Part shown: positions 52,080 to 61,840 of the stretch, piece after piece | Layout: every line of letters begins with the position of its first letter | How positions within the stretch are numbered: position 1 is the first letter of the stretch | NCBI RefSeq assembly: GCF_043876815.1 | Contig: NZ_JBAWKA010000001.1 | Span: 930,001-994,000 of the forward strand | DNA from: Gaetbulibacter_A sp043876815 | Lineage (GTDB): Bacteria; Bacteroidota; Bacteroidia; Flavobacteriales; Flavobacteriaceae | Reading direction: 5' to 3' | Length of the DNA stretch: 64,000 nucleotides | Position numbers and translations under genes: made by a program | Notes under the pieces: generated by a model | The model's input: the letters and a program-made list of their open reading frames with translations, nothing else | Told to the model about the DNA's origin: nothing | The model's database searches: none

Positions 52080-53336
52080 ATGCGTTCACAACACACGTTT
52101 TCAATCAATTTTTGGGCAGATAAAAAGAATGCCTTAAATAATGAGATCCTAATTTATGCCCGGGTCTCAGTAGACCAAAAAAGAGTCAACCTCAGTCTTA
52201 AAAGAAAAGTTCCACAGCAACTTTGGGATCCGGTAAAAAAGCGACTCAAAGGAAATTCCCAGGAGGCAAGAAGTATAAATGGTTATTTGGACCAGGTATA
52301 CACGCAACTATTTCAGATCTATCAAAATCTGCAGTTCAAGGGAGAACTCATCACAGCCCAATTGATTAAATCGGTTTATACCGGTGAAAACGAAAAAAGT
52401 AAAACGCTTCAAGAATTACTAGCCTACCACAATGGTAAAATCAAAACTATATTGGCAAAAGGTTCCATTAAGAACTTTGCTATAACTGAAAATTATATCA
52501 ACAAGTTTTTGAAGTCGGGAAGGGGAACAACAGATGTTTATCTTTCCCAGCTTGACTACAAGTTCCTTTGCGATTTCGAAAGTTTTTTACAATCATACCT
52601 TCCGGAAAATCATCCAAGGCACATGAGCCAAAATACTGTCATGAAACACATACAGCGGTTTCGAAAAATAATAACCTTGGGTTATAATATCGAGTGGCTC
52701 GATCGGGATCCCTTTGTCCGTTGGAAGCCGGTATTCGAGAAAAAGGAGCGTGAGTTCCTTTCAGAAAATGAGTTGTCAAATTTAGAAACCTATCCCTTTA
52801 CGGTCGAACGTCTGGACCGTGTTCGGGATCTATTTGTATTCAGCTGTTACACAGGTATTAGTTACATCGACATAATGAATCTGTCAGAATCAAATTTGAT
52901 CAAGGGTATCGATGGCGGAACCTGGATCGTTACCAACCGGCAGAAAACAAAAACCAAGGTCAAGATCCCGCTTTTGGGTAAAGCGGAGCTCTTGATCACA
53001 AAATACCAGGATCATCCTTTAGCCCAAAAAACGGGTACGCTCTTTCCAAGAATGACGAACGAAAAAGTAAATTTCTATCTTAAAGAGATCGCCCTGGCTT
53101 GTGGCATAAAAAAGAATCTGACCTTCCATATGGCCAGACACACCTTTGCAACTACGATCACCTTGAGCAACGGGGTACCTATTGAAACGGTATCCAAATT
53201 ATTAGGCCATACCAAGATAGCCACAACTCAAATTTACGCGCGTGTGTTGGAGCAAAAATTAAGTCAGGATATGAATGTCCTTAGAACACATCTCAAAAAT
53301 AAGGAAGAAATAAATAGAAATCCAAAGACGGGTTAA
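52080..53336 (+). CDS. Tyrosine site-specific integrase
   Basis: 418 residues. N-terminal arm/core-binding domains (about 1-215; KNALNNEILIYARVSVDQKRVNLSLKRKVP is typical of Bacteroidota integrases) and the catalytic domain with the first Arg in FSCYTGISYIDIMNL context, HMARHTFATT (HxxR), LLGHTKIATTQIYARV (H and nucleophile Tyr). It cuts and joins DNA at att sites. Its position 3' of tRNA-Arg suggests it inserted the neighbouring region there. No excisionase or conjugation genes are visible in the window. Confidence 0.93.
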   Translation: MRSQHTFSINFWADKKNALNNEILIYARVSVDQKRVNLSLKRKVPQQLWDPVKKRLKGNSQEARSINGYLDQVYTQLFQIYQNLQFKGELITAQLIKSVYTGENEKSKTLQELLAYHNGKIKTILAKGSIKNFAITENYINKFLKSGRGTTDVYLSQLDYKFLCDFESFLQSYLPENHPRHMSQNTVMKHIQRFRKIITLGYNIEWLDRDPFVRWKPVFEKKEREFLSENELSNLETYPFTVERLDRVRDLFVFSCYTGISYIDIMNLSESNLIKGIDGGTWIVTNRQKTKTKVKIPLLGKAELLITKYQDHPLAQKTGTLFPRMTNEKVNFYLKEIALACGIKKNLTFHMARHTFATTITLSNGVPIETVSKLLGHTKIATTQIYARVLEQKLSQDMNVLRTHLKNKEEINRNPKTG

Positions 53337-53427
53337 ATGTCCGGAGAGACGAGAATTTTGTTTCAAAATTAGCTTAATATCTCTTGTTTTTTAACTCAGT
53401 TCTTTGTTGCCGTCTTTCCTTGCAGGT

Positions 53428-53563
53428 AACGTACCCGGTTAACGCAAGTAGCGGACTGGGGAAGCGATTAGTTGTCGGTTAAGTTATCTATTTAAAGGTA
53501 GTCAAAAATGTCATTTTTGAACGTTAATCGCTATTTGCTCGTTAACCGATGTTGTGGTGCGTT
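53428..53563. repeat. Long imperfect hairpin element (MITE- or cassette-repeat-like)
   Basis: Outer arms AACGTACC (53428-53435) and GGTGCGTT (53556-53563), main arms CGGTTAACGCAAGTAGCG (53436-53453) and CGCTATTTGCTCGTTAACCG (53529-53548), an inner AGCGATTA/TAATCGCT pair and a TCAAAAA/TTTTTGA hairpin at 53502-53520. It ends at the hydrolase stop codon. The shape recalls attC sites but no GTTRRRY core is evident. Confidence 0.6.
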
Positions 53564-53567
53564 TAAC

Positions 53568-54623
53568 TTAGTCCGAATTTATTTGTTTTAGAAATTCATT
53601 TATTGGCTTAATAATTAGCTCAGGAGAATCTCTGTATTCATATCCCACAATCTGATTTACATTAATTTTTGCAAGTTGTAAATTTTTGCCAAATGCAGTT
53701 TTAAGTTTTTCTTGAGCTTCAAGCGTTGCAGGGTAGGTAAATTGAGTATGATATTTATATGCTTTCTTTTGCATTATGGTATCATTAGCCAGTTTTAAAA
53801 AATAATTTCTTGCAACCGAATCTTTAATATTAGTAATTAATTCTCCTCTGAATTTAGGATCGTCAGCTATTCTATTTAGTAAATCTTTTGTTCGTGAAGG
53901 CGGAATCTCATTACGAACATCTTCCATAAAAGGTGAGCCGATAAATACTAATGCACCGAGTCCTTTTTCTGATCCTTGTCGACCATTTCTATTTACAATA
54001 GCTAAAGCCGGAACTTCAATTTTTACTGAATCGTATTTATAATGCTTGGGGCGATAAATTCTTCTAGCCTCATTAATAACCACAAAATTGGTTTTTGAAT
54101 TGGAGCTAGGACTTGCTCTTAAAAACATTTCAGAACTCTTAAACGGATCCTTATAATTTTCTTCTACCCATTGTACTGATAATCCGTTTAAGTAAACAAT
54201 TCCTGCAACTCTCTCTGGAAAGTTCTCAGCTAGGTATGTCAACTCTGCAGAAACAGAAGCATTGCCAATAAAAACAGCTTTTTTTATCTTTAATTTATTG
54301 GCAAATTTGATGAGATGATTGCCTTGACTTTTTACATCATACCCCCCTATCTCAGAAGTGCCATATCCAATTCTAGTTATGGCTAAAACTCTGTTATTCT
54401 CAGTCAAAAGAGGGCCAAAATTTTTATATGTATATGCATCCCAACCCTCAGAATGTACTAATATTACATTTAAACCTTGACCGCCGAAATCTAAATAGTG
54501 TGTTTGTAATCCATCAACATTAATTGTTTTACTACTATATTCCTTTTCACTAGTTTGAGATTGCATAATACTCAAGGGAAGTGTTAACAAACAAAGTATT
54601 GATATTTTCTTGGAAAAATACAA
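53568..54623 (-). CDS. Exported alpha/beta-hydrolase-fold protein lacking the catalytic triad
   Basis: 351 residues from a TTG start (no in-frame ATG precedes the signal peptide; stop five codons upstream). Signal peptide 1-22. The fold is clear (NVILVHSEGWDAYTYKNFGPLLTENNRVLAITRIGYGTSE), but the nucleophile elbow reads FIGNASVSA, with Ala122 where Ser should be; the acid strand is LAIVNRNG (Asp to Asn) and the His loop is VGYEYRDSPE (no His). It is probably not a hydrolase. It abuts a hairpin element and may be a mobile cassette gene. Confidence 0.72.
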   Translation of the reverse strand: MYFSKKISILCLLTLPLSIMQSQTSEKEYSSKTINVDGLQTHYLDFGGQGLNVILVHSEGWDAYTYKNFGPLLTENNRVLAITRIGYGTSEIGGYDVKSQGNHLIKFANKLKIKKAVFIGNASVSAELTYLAENFPERVAGIVYLNGLSVQWVEENYKDPFKSSEMFLRASPSSNSKTNFVVINEARRIYRPKHYKYDSVKIEVPALAIVNRNGRQGSEKGLGALVFIGSPFMEDVRNEIPPSRTKDLLNRIADDPKFRGELITNIKDSVARNYFLKLANDTIMQKKAYKYHTQFTYPATLEAQEKLKTAFGKNLQLAKINVNQIVGYEYRDSPELIIKPINEFLKQINSD

Positions 54624-54830
54624 AATGAAATATGATTACAAATATGGAAGATAATAAATTTTGAGTAAAATGTTTGTTGAGGGACATCCTTTACACAAGT
54701 TAAAGATTAGACTTTACACTAAATTAGTTTCTAACCTTATATTAGATTTTTTATTTCTTTTGATTCAGTTTAAATCCTTAAAAAATTCCAAGATCTGTTT
54801 TGGATTAAGGTCTATTGGGGGTTACACTAT

Positions 54831-54870
54831 AAATCCTAATACATTTTAAAACAATGTATTAGGATTTTTT
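54831..54870 (+). terminator. Strong plus-strand terminator without an obvious gene
   Basis: Perfect 15-bp arms AAATCCTAATACATT (54831-54845) and AATGTATTAGGATTT (54853-54867), then a T-run. Only a weak 62-codon TTG frame (54661-54849), whose end overlaps the hairpin, lies upstream. Confidence 0.7.
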
Positions 54871-55382
54871 AATTTCATTGGTGACCATTATTCATCTGAA
54901 GTTGGGATAGTGAAAATTTCATATTAAAAATTTTGATTGGAAAAATTTGTTCCTGTTTTGTGTCATACCAAACTGAATTATGGCCATCTTATGTTTGATG
55001 TCAAATAACTTAGAGTAATAAATCATTTAGAACAAAGGAGAGATTTAAGGTTAGTATGCACGATGAAGTTTAGAACTTAGTCAACATCAGGAAATATGTT
55101 TTGTCGACTACTTAATTTTCATGTGTATTTGATCTAATTAATTTTAATTAAGAGGTTTAATTCTTATTCCTTTTCGTAGCCGCTTTTTTGTTTTATTTTA
55201 GTCCTAATTTTAATTGGAAATACGTGTTAAATCATAAAATGGGGTAGTGTAACCGGCTATGAATATTTAAGATTTAAAGTTTAATTATAGAATATTAGTC
55301 TTTTTAGATTTTCGATCATAAACATAGCTTTATCCTCGAATTTTATAAATGAGTTTTGTTTAATTTTTTATAAAACAATATA
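54871..55382. other. Non-coding stretch before the first sulfatase
   Basis: AT-rich, no gene supported on either strand. It presumably holds the sulfatase promoter. No exact TAnnTTTG box or binding motif found. Confidence 0.4.
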
Positions 55383-56843
55383 ATGAGAGTAAACGTGAAA
55401 ATTGTTTTAGCCTTGGCCGTTCTAGGTGTTTTATGGGCTTGCAAGAGTGATAAAAATCCGGAAAAAACCGAAATCGATAAAAAACCAAATGTGCTGTTCA
55501 TTGCCGTTGACGATCTCAATGATTGGATTGGGGTATTGGGAGGGCACCCTCAGGCCAAAACTCCTCATATCGATAAACTGGCTAGTCGTGGTATACTCTT
55601 TACCAATGCCCATTGCCAGGCTCCCGTATGCAATCCATCACGAGCCAGCATGATGACATCTTTGTATCCCAGTACGTCAGGCATTTATTTTTTAAATCCT
55701 GATATTACTGAATCTCCAGTGGCAAGTAAAAATGTGGTCATGCCGAAAAGGTTTCAACAAGAAGGTTATAATGTTTCTGCAGCCGGCAAGATTTTTCATA
55801 ATGCAAAGGGAATCAATGAAAGACACATACCAAATTATGGAGGTAATTTTGGGGGTTTTGGACCAATGCCTGAGAAAAAAATAAGTTCATACCCTGGTCA
55901 TCCTTTGTGGGATTGGGGCATTTATCCAGAACGTGATGAACGAATGCCCGATTATAAAATTGCAGGTTGGGCCATAGATCAACTAACCCAAAAACAGAAG
56001 CAGCCTTTTTGGCTGGGTGTTGGTTTTTACCGTCCGCATGTTCCACAATTCGCACCTCAAAAATGGTTTGACCTTTATCCTTTGGAATCGCTTAAGTTAC
56101 CCCAGACGATAAGGGGAGATTTGGATGATATCTCTCCCTACGGGTTGAACATAACCAGACTAAGGCACGTATCTCCTAAACATGATTGGGTAATTCAAAA
56201 TGATCAATGGAAACCACTTGTGCAGTCCTATTTGGCCTGCGTAAGTTTTGTGGATGAACAGGTTGGTCGGGTTCTTAAAGCTTTGGATGAAGGAGCATAC
56301 GGGAAAAACACTTATGTTGTGCTCTTAAGTGATCATGGGTTTCATTTTGGTGAAAAAGAACGCTACGCCAAAAGAAGTTTGTGGGAAGATGGAACGAGAG
56401 TTCCCTTAATAATTATGGGACCTGGTATTCCTGAAGGAAGAGTGTGCCAAAAACCTGTTCAGCTATTGGATATCTATCCTACCTTATTAGAGCTGTGCGA
56501 ACTTGAAGAGGACTCTAAACATGAAGGTATTTCGCTTGTTCCTTTATTACAAAATACCGAACGTGAATGGCTGCATTATGCAAGAACCAGTTTCGGCCCG
56601 GGGAATTATGCCATTGTATCAGAAAAGTACCGATTCATCCAATATATAGATGGATCTGAGGAATTCTATGACCATACAAAAGATCCAATGGAATGGCATA
56701 ATGAAATTAGTAATAAGGATTACTTTGAAATAATAGAAAAACATCGTGCACAAATCCCTAAAGAATATCATGAAGTATTAGGCAAAGGTTCTACTGGCCA
56801 TCTTTCCTATGAAGCTTCGGCAGAGCAGTTAGGTATCGAATAA
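55383..56843 (+). CDS. Lipoprotein sulfatase (S1, iduronate-2-sulfatase-like)
   Basis: 486 residues. Lipobox LWAC (cysteine 20). Calcium-site VDDLNDWIG near 42-50 and formylglycine motif CNPSR (83-87) in APVCNPSRASMMTS, so a maturase is required. Segments GVGFYRPHVPQFAPQKWFDLYP and LLSDHGFHFGEKERYAKRSLWEDGTRVPLII match the iduronate-2-sulfatase-like subgroup (S1_7 type). It should remove sulfate from a polysaccharide or its fragments at the cell surface. It is divergent in position from the three other cluster genes, which are on the minus strand. Confidence 0.92.
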   Translation: MRVNVKIVLALAVLGVLWACKSDKNPEKTEIDKKPNVLFIAVDDLNDWIGVLGGHPQAKTPHIDKLASRGILFTNAHCQAPVCNPSRASMMTSLYPSTSGIYFLNPDITESPVASKNVVMPKRFQQEGYNVSAAGKIFHNAKGINERHIPNYGGNFGGFGPMPEKKISSYPGHPLWDWGIYPERDERMPDYKIAGWAIDQLTQKQKQPFWLGVGFYRPHVPQFAPQKWFDLYPLESLKLPQTIRGDLDDISPYGLNITRLRHVSPKHDWVIQNDQWKPLVQSYLACVSFVDEQVGRVLKALDEGAYGKNTYVVLLSDHGFHFGEKERYAKRSLWEDGTRVPLIIMGPGIPEGRVCQKPVQLLDIYPTLLELCELEEDSKHEGISLVPLLQNTEREWLHYARTSFGPGNYAIVSEKYRFIQYIDGSEEFYDHTKDPMEWHNEISNKDYFEIIEKHRAQIPKEYHEVLGKGSTGHLSYEASAEQLGIE

Positions 56844-57027
56844 AATACCTGGCATTCAATTTTCTTAGCAATTGCTAATCGTATTAAGTTTCGGTAATTT
56901 TAGACTTCAAAAGAGCCAATCATTGAAGTTTGAATTTTAGCTTCGCCGGGTAGAAATCATGATACTTTCGTCAATTCAAATTCTTTTAAACGTCTTAATA
57001 TAGTTTTGCTTATTAAAATTTTTTAGG

Positions 57028-59703
57028 TCAATTTGGTGTTATCTGAAAATTATAATTTCCTGGACCTACGGTTATCTCCATTTGCCCATTCGAAACTGTT
57101 TCAATAGTTTTCCCGTCCAAGGTAGCCGTTTTACCTTTGATTGATAAAGTGGCTGAGCTATTAGGTGGGACCTCGCAAAAATAGGCAATTTTATTACCCT
57201 TCCATTCCCACTTTGAAATGATCGGACCGTGTATGCTATTATAGGTGCTTTCAAAACTTTGCAAAGGTTTGACAAAATTGGGTTTTAATTGGATATGCTT
57301 GAATCCTGGTGCCGATTCATCTGGTCTTATCCCTCCTAAGCCTTTAAAAAACCAGCCGCTAATGGCACCGAACATTACATGATTTCTGGACAAAGCCCTA
57401 GAACCTTCAATTTTCCAATTTTCAAACAGGGTAGTAGCTCCATTCTTGATCCACCAGCCCCATGATGGATAGGTTTCTTGCGATGCTAGCACATAAGCCA
57501 GCTCTGCATATCCATTTTCGCTTAAGGCACCTAAAATGGTTCTGGATCCCAAAAGGCCTACATCAACATGGTTAGTTTTTTGTACTTCAAGGGCAAGGTT
57601 ATCCGCCACTTTTTGCTTTAAGGCTTCTGGAACAATTCCCCAATAAAGAGGCGCACTAAGTTCGGTTTGGTAACCGCTGCCATAGATCCCGGTCTCCTCA
57701 TTCAAATATTTTTTATTTATGGCATTCTTGATGTTTTCGGCCAATTGAGCATACTTCAGGTGTTCATCCTGTTTTCCAAAATGAAGAGCGGCCTTGGATA
57801 ATATCAAGGCATCTATATAGTAATAAATGGAGGAGGTAAATTCCTTTGGGGTAACGGATTTTACTGGCACCCAATCCCCAAGTCCCCAATCGGTCAAACC
57901 ACCATCATAGCTAAGGGAGGTGATATAGTCGACATACTTTTTGATCGGGTCATACATTTCCCTTAGAGACCTATCATCGCCATAAAACTGATATAATTGC
58001 CAGGGGATGATGGCTATTGTGCTGGTCCAGTCGGGTCCGTTGGCCCACGTATAGCCCCAACCACCCCAAGTGGGTATAATTGCCGGCAATACCCCATTAT
58101 CCTGCTGTTCGTCCTTATGGTCTGCCATCCATTTTTCATATACTCTAATGGTATCAAAATTATAGAGCCCGGTTTCTATATTGATATGTGCATCACCCGT
58201 CCAGCCATTCTTTTCCCTTTGAGGGCAATCGGTGGGATAACCAAAAAGATTGGATAGATAACTTGCATTAGTAGCCTGCCATATTTTGTTGATTGTTTCA
58301 TTTGAGGTATGTATTTTTCCAACAGGAGTTACCCCACTATGCAGAAAATAGGCCGACAAATCCTCTTGTGATATATCGATTGGTCTATCCCCCTCAACTT
58401 GAACATATTGAAAGCCCTTGTAGTTGAAACGTGGCCTGAAAACCTCGGTCCCAATTCCTTTGAGGGTATAGATATCGGTCTGAAATGGATCCAACGTATC
58501 TTTAGGTCTGTAATGCACATTGATATTGGAAAGGTCAAGATTTCCCAAACTATCCAATTGTTCTGAGTGGGTAATTTTGATCCGTGTTCCTTTGTTTCCC
58601 TGCACCCTGAGTTCCGTAACTCCAGCTATATTCCTGCTTAAATCAAAAATATATACCCTGTCATTACGTTTTTCCATTTTGGCAAATTCCAATTTCTCGC
58701 CAGTAATAGGGAGCATCACTTCGGCAGTAATTTTGTCTGAAGGTGCTTTTACCTCTAACGCTGTATTCCAGTTGCTATCATCATAGTTAACTTGGTCCCA
58801 TCCTGGAAGTTCGAGTCGTGCATCATAGTGTTCGGCGGTATAGATGCTGTTGAACACCACGGGGGACAATTGGGTTCTCCATGATCTATCGGTGGCCAGA
58901 ACCTCGCTGGAACCATCTGTAAACCAAACCCGAATGTTCATTAAAAAACGTGGTCTATTTCGCCATCCGGCTTCATGAAAGTTCCATACGGCAGTAGATT
59001 GATGGTTGTACCAGCCATTTCCCAATAATACACCAACGGCAATTTTGCCATCTTTAAAATAAGAGGTGACATCGTGAGTCACATACAGATTTCGCCTATC
59101 GAACCGCGTGTAAATGGGCTCTAGCCAATTGTCGCTCACTTTCTGACCGTTCAGTGTAAGTTCATACAGGCCTGCGGCTGTAATGTAGGCCCTGGCACGA
59201 AGTACCTTTTTTGGCAATTCAAATTCCTTTCTGAAATAGGGAGCGGGTTTTAGGTTTATATCCTCTACATCGGTAATCCAACTTCCTTCCCAATTGGACT
59301 TATCCATCATCCCCGTTTCGAAAGATGACACTCGGACATCACTTTTTCGACTATTACTCGTTGAAATCTGAATGCCCCAATAATATTTTGTAAAGGGCTT
59401 TAGTGGCTTTCCATTATAAATTAGTAGGTTTTCATCCGATTGGGCATTCTGGTTCAAAAGAGTCCCCAATCCGTTTGCTACCGCTATTGAATCAGTATCC
59501 ACGGAAATATGATATCTAGTTTGTACTAGATTTGGTCCTGTTGACTCTATTTTCCACGATAATCGGGGTTCTGAAGTATCTAAGCCTAACGGAGCAGTCA
59601 AATGCTCTACCTTTAAATCAGTAGGGTTAATCGAACCTGTGTCCGACCCGCAAGAGGTAAAGAAAATAATTACTAAAACAGATAGGTATATGGGTTTAAA
59701 CAT
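57028..59703 (-). CDS. GH78 alpha-L-rhamnosidase, lipoprotein
   Basis: 891 residues. Lipobox TSCG (cysteine 18). Domains in order: N-terminal fibronectin-like domain (about 28-130), a Bac_rhamnosid N domain (about 155-330), another beta domain, the (alpha/alpha)6 barrel (about 460-800) with DCPQREKNGWTGD (492-504) carrying the general-acid Glu region, and a C-terminal beta domain. It cuts terminal alpha-L-rhamnose from oligosaccharides at the cell surface. Confidence 0.94.
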   Translation of the reverse strand: MFKPIYLSVLVIIFFTSCGSDTGSINPTDLKVEHLTAPLGLDTSEPRLSWKIESTGPNLVQTRYHISVDTDSIAVANGLGTLLNQNAQSDENLLIYNGKPLKPFTKYYWGIQISTSNSRKSDVRVSSFETGMMDKSNWEGSWITDVEDINLKPAPYFRKEFELPKKVLRARAYITAAGLYELTLNGQKVSDNWLEPIYTRFDRRNLYVTHDVTSYFKDGKIAVGVLLGNGWYNHQSTAVWNFHEAGWRNRPRFLMNIRVWFTDGSSEVLATDRSWRTQLSPVVFNSIYTAEHYDARLELPGWDQVNYDDSNWNTALEVKAPSDKITAEVMLPITGEKLEFAKMEKRNDRVYIFDLSRNIAGVTELRVQGNKGTRIKITHSEQLDSLGNLDLSNINVHYRPKDTLDPFQTDIYTLKGIGTEVFRPRFNYKGFQYVQVEGDRPIDISQEDLSAYFLHSGVTPVGKIHTSNETINKIWQATNASYLSNLFGYPTDCPQREKNGWTGDAHINIETGLYNFDTIRVYEKWMADHKDEQQDNGVLPAIIPTWGGWGYTWANGPDWTSTIAIIPWQLYQFYGDDRSLREMYDPIKKYVDYITSLSYDGGLTDWGLGDWVPVKSVTPKEFTSSIYYYIDALILSKAALHFGKQDEHLKYAQLAENIKNAINKKYLNEETGIYGSGYQTELSAPLYWGIVPEALKQKVADNLALEVQKTNHVDVGLLGSRTILGALSENGYAELAYVLASQETYPSWGWWIKNGATTLFENWKIEGSRALSRNHVMFGAISGWFFKGLGGIRPDESAPGFKHIQLKPNFVKPLQSFESTYNSIHGPIISKWEWKGNKIAYFCEVPPNSSATLSIKGKTATLDGKTIETVSNGQMEITVGPGNYNFQITPN

Positions 59704-59746
59704 GAAATGGTATTTTTCATTTATACTAACTTTGATTTATTTACTA

Positions 59747-61840
59747 TTAAAATTTATCACTCTTTATAACATCGGATATGCTCAGCTCCAGAATATTTTT
59801 ATTTGATTTAAAATCTTTGTTAATTTCTGTTTTATAAGTTGTAGAATCTAATTGAGGATTCATGTTAATCACTAACTGATTGTCTACTATTTTTACCATT
59901 ACAAGTCCCGGTTTATTTAATTTTAAATGTTGGCCCCAAGGTAAAAGCAAATCCCCCGCTTCGTAAAATATAGCTTGAACCTGGTTTAACTTTTTATGAT
60001 AGACCGCTTGAATTTCTGCATTGTTTTTTAAAAGTTCAATAGTATCCTCTAGTTTAAAGGTTTTAAAAGTATTAAGGGTCATATTAGGCAAAATAGCATA
60101 CATAAAACTTTGGTTTTCCAAATGCTTACCTAAGTTAAGATTCAGGGAAAATATTTTTTTTGAAATTGGTTCACTGCTTTTGCCTACATTGATTTCTGAC
60201 CAGGATCCAGTTTCCATTTTTGCAGTAACTTCAGTTGTAAAAGGTTCTGATTTAATTATATATCCTACAGAATTATGAAACACTTTTTTAACCTTACTAT
60301 CGTTAAATATTGCTCCTTTCATCTTTTGGTTATTTACCCAAATACTTCCATTAACATAACATTGATTTATGGATTGATACAAATCATTATCGGAATCATA
60401 ATTAAGTCCTGAAACTAAAGCTATAATCTCCTCATTAAAAAGAAACCACCCTCTTTTGGCTCTTACATTTCCCTTAACATAATCATAACCAAAAGCACCG
60501 TACAAACTGTCACTAACTCCAAATACAAATTCGGTATTACCATAATTATTCTTTCCCCATTCAATTAGTGGAAGTTTTAGGGTATCTTGTTCCACTAATG
60601 AACCAGGTAATTGCTTCCAGTTTAGTAAAGGGAAAATTGATTTGTATTCATTACCGTCTTTAATAAGGTAATAAGTTCCGTGTCCTAAATAATGGCCTTT
60701 TAAGTTTTCGCCATTACCAGATTCGCTGGCAATGATTTCTTTTGATGCGCCTTTTAACGAAAAATAATACTCTGGTCTTTGGTGCACCATAAAATCAGAA
60801 TAATTATAATAACGATTTCCAATTAATGGTGTTTTTCTCTCTCCAGTTTTTAACTGGTTATAAAATTCTTGATATTCGGATTGTCGATTAACATCTATAC
60901 GCGACATTAGCGTTATAGCATTTAAAATGCTATTTAAATTTGAAATATTTCTGGAAACTACTCTTCCCATGGCAGCGTATTCCAGCACTTGGTTTCGGGT
61001 AGCCCATTGTTGCCCATCCAAGATATAATGAGATATTGTTTCTATTTTGTCCTTAGAAAATTGAAAGGGTGTATCCTGGGCTAAATAAATCAAATGGGTA
61101 CTTGTCAGTGTGAATGTTGCGCCATATCCGAAAGAGTAAAATTGTGGGCCATGCTGATGAAAACTATAATCAGGTTGAATACCTTCTTTCTCCGAAATTG
61201 TAATTTCCTTAGAAGCAGATGTAAAAGCCCTTTTTAGCCCAATTTGATCATTTGATAAACATGAAGAATAAATATGAGCATAAGTGAGCCATAATAAATT
61301 TTGAGCAGTAGCAACGCCACCAAAGTGGTAATAATCACTTTTAATATTTCTATTTATAAGTTCAATCCCCTGATCCATTAAATCCTTTGGGATTTCTTTT
61401 TCCATGAGAATATAAACTTTTCCTATAGCTAAGGGTATTCCAATACCGTTCCACCAAACATTTTGCGAAAGAGGTTTATTGTTCATCCAATACCTTATCG
61501 CACTGATGATTTTACCTTTTAATTTTTCATCGTGATAATAAGGTCCTTTTTTACTTTGGTATAAAAACGAAAGTTCAAACAAACGTCTCCAATGTTCGCT
61601 AGGTTCCCACGAACTTCTTGAGTCTCCCTGATAATTTATGTCCTTCCAAGAACCGTTTGAATCTAAAAGTTTAATAATTTTCTTTCTTTGCGTATTGGTA
61701 AAATCTTCATTTCGGTACATTCTTTCCATTGAAAGATCAAAAAGTTTATCCTTAATTTGAGGAATTGGGTTGGAAGATATTCCCCATACCATGTGGAAGG
61801 ACGCCATTAAAATATAGAGGATTACAATATTTTTTTTCAT
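59747..61840 (-). CDS. PL8-type polysaccharide lyase
   Basis: 697 residues from the ATG at 61840 (TTG three codons upstream is unlikely). Signal peptide 1-20. The (alpha/alpha) toroid domain carries WWNGIGIPLAIGK, then Asn181 (GVATAQNLLW), His230 and Tyr239 in PDYSFHQHGPQFYSFGYG (nine residues apart, as in hyaluronate lyases), and Arg293/Arg297 in AMGRVVSR. A beta-sandwich half follows. PL8 enzymes cleave uronic-acid-containing chains (hyaluronan, chondroitin, xanthan) by beta elimination. The exact substrate is not clear. Confidence 0.88.
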   Translation of the reverse strand: MKKNIVILYILMASFHMVWGISSNPIPQIKDKLFDLSMERMYRNEDFTNTQRKKIIKLLDSNGSWKDINYQGDSRSSWEPSEHWRRLFELSFLYQSKKGPYYHDEKLKGKIISAIRYWMNNKPLSQNVWWNGIGIPLAIGKVYILMEKEIPKDLMDQGIELINRNIKSDYYHFGGVATAQNLLWLTYAHIYSSCLSNDQIGLKRAFTSASKEITISEKEGIQPDYSFHQHGPQFYSFGYGATFTLTSTHLIYLAQDTPFQFSKDKIETISHYILDGQQWATRNQVLEYAAMGRVVSRNISNLNSILNAITLMSRIDVNRQSEYQEFYNQLKTGERKTPLIGNRYYNYSDFMVHQRPEYYFSLKGASKEIIASESGNGENLKGHYLGHGTYYLIKDGNEYKSIFPLLNWKQLPGSLVEQDTLKLPLIEWGKNNYGNTEFVFGVSDSLYGAFGYDYVKGNVRAKRGWFLFNEEIIALVSGLNYDSDNDLYQSINQCYVNGSIWVNNQKMKGAIFNDSKVKKVFHNSVGYIIKSEPFTTEVTAKMETGSWSEINVGKSSEPISKKIFSLNLNLGKHLENQSFMYAILPNMTLNTFKTFKLEDTIELLKNNAEIQAVYHKKLNQVQAIFYEAGDLLLPWGQHLKLNKPGLVMVKIVDNQLVINMNPQLDSTTYKTEINKDFKSNKNILELSISDVIKSDKF

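Noticed and set aside
53428..53563. Integron attC site
   Set aside because: The hairpin shape is similar, but no GTTRRRY core site is found and the integrase upstream is not an IntI type.
54661..54849. 62-codon plus-strand frame as a gene
   Set aside because: It starts with TTG, has no family resemblance, and its end lies inside a terminator hairpin; kept only as context for the orphan terminator.
57300..57313. TTGAATCCTGG, matching part of the tRNA-Arg T arm, as a possible right attachment site
   Set aside because: It lies inside the coding sequence of the GH78 enzyme at a conserved position, matches only 11 bases and does not continue into the tRNA 3' end.
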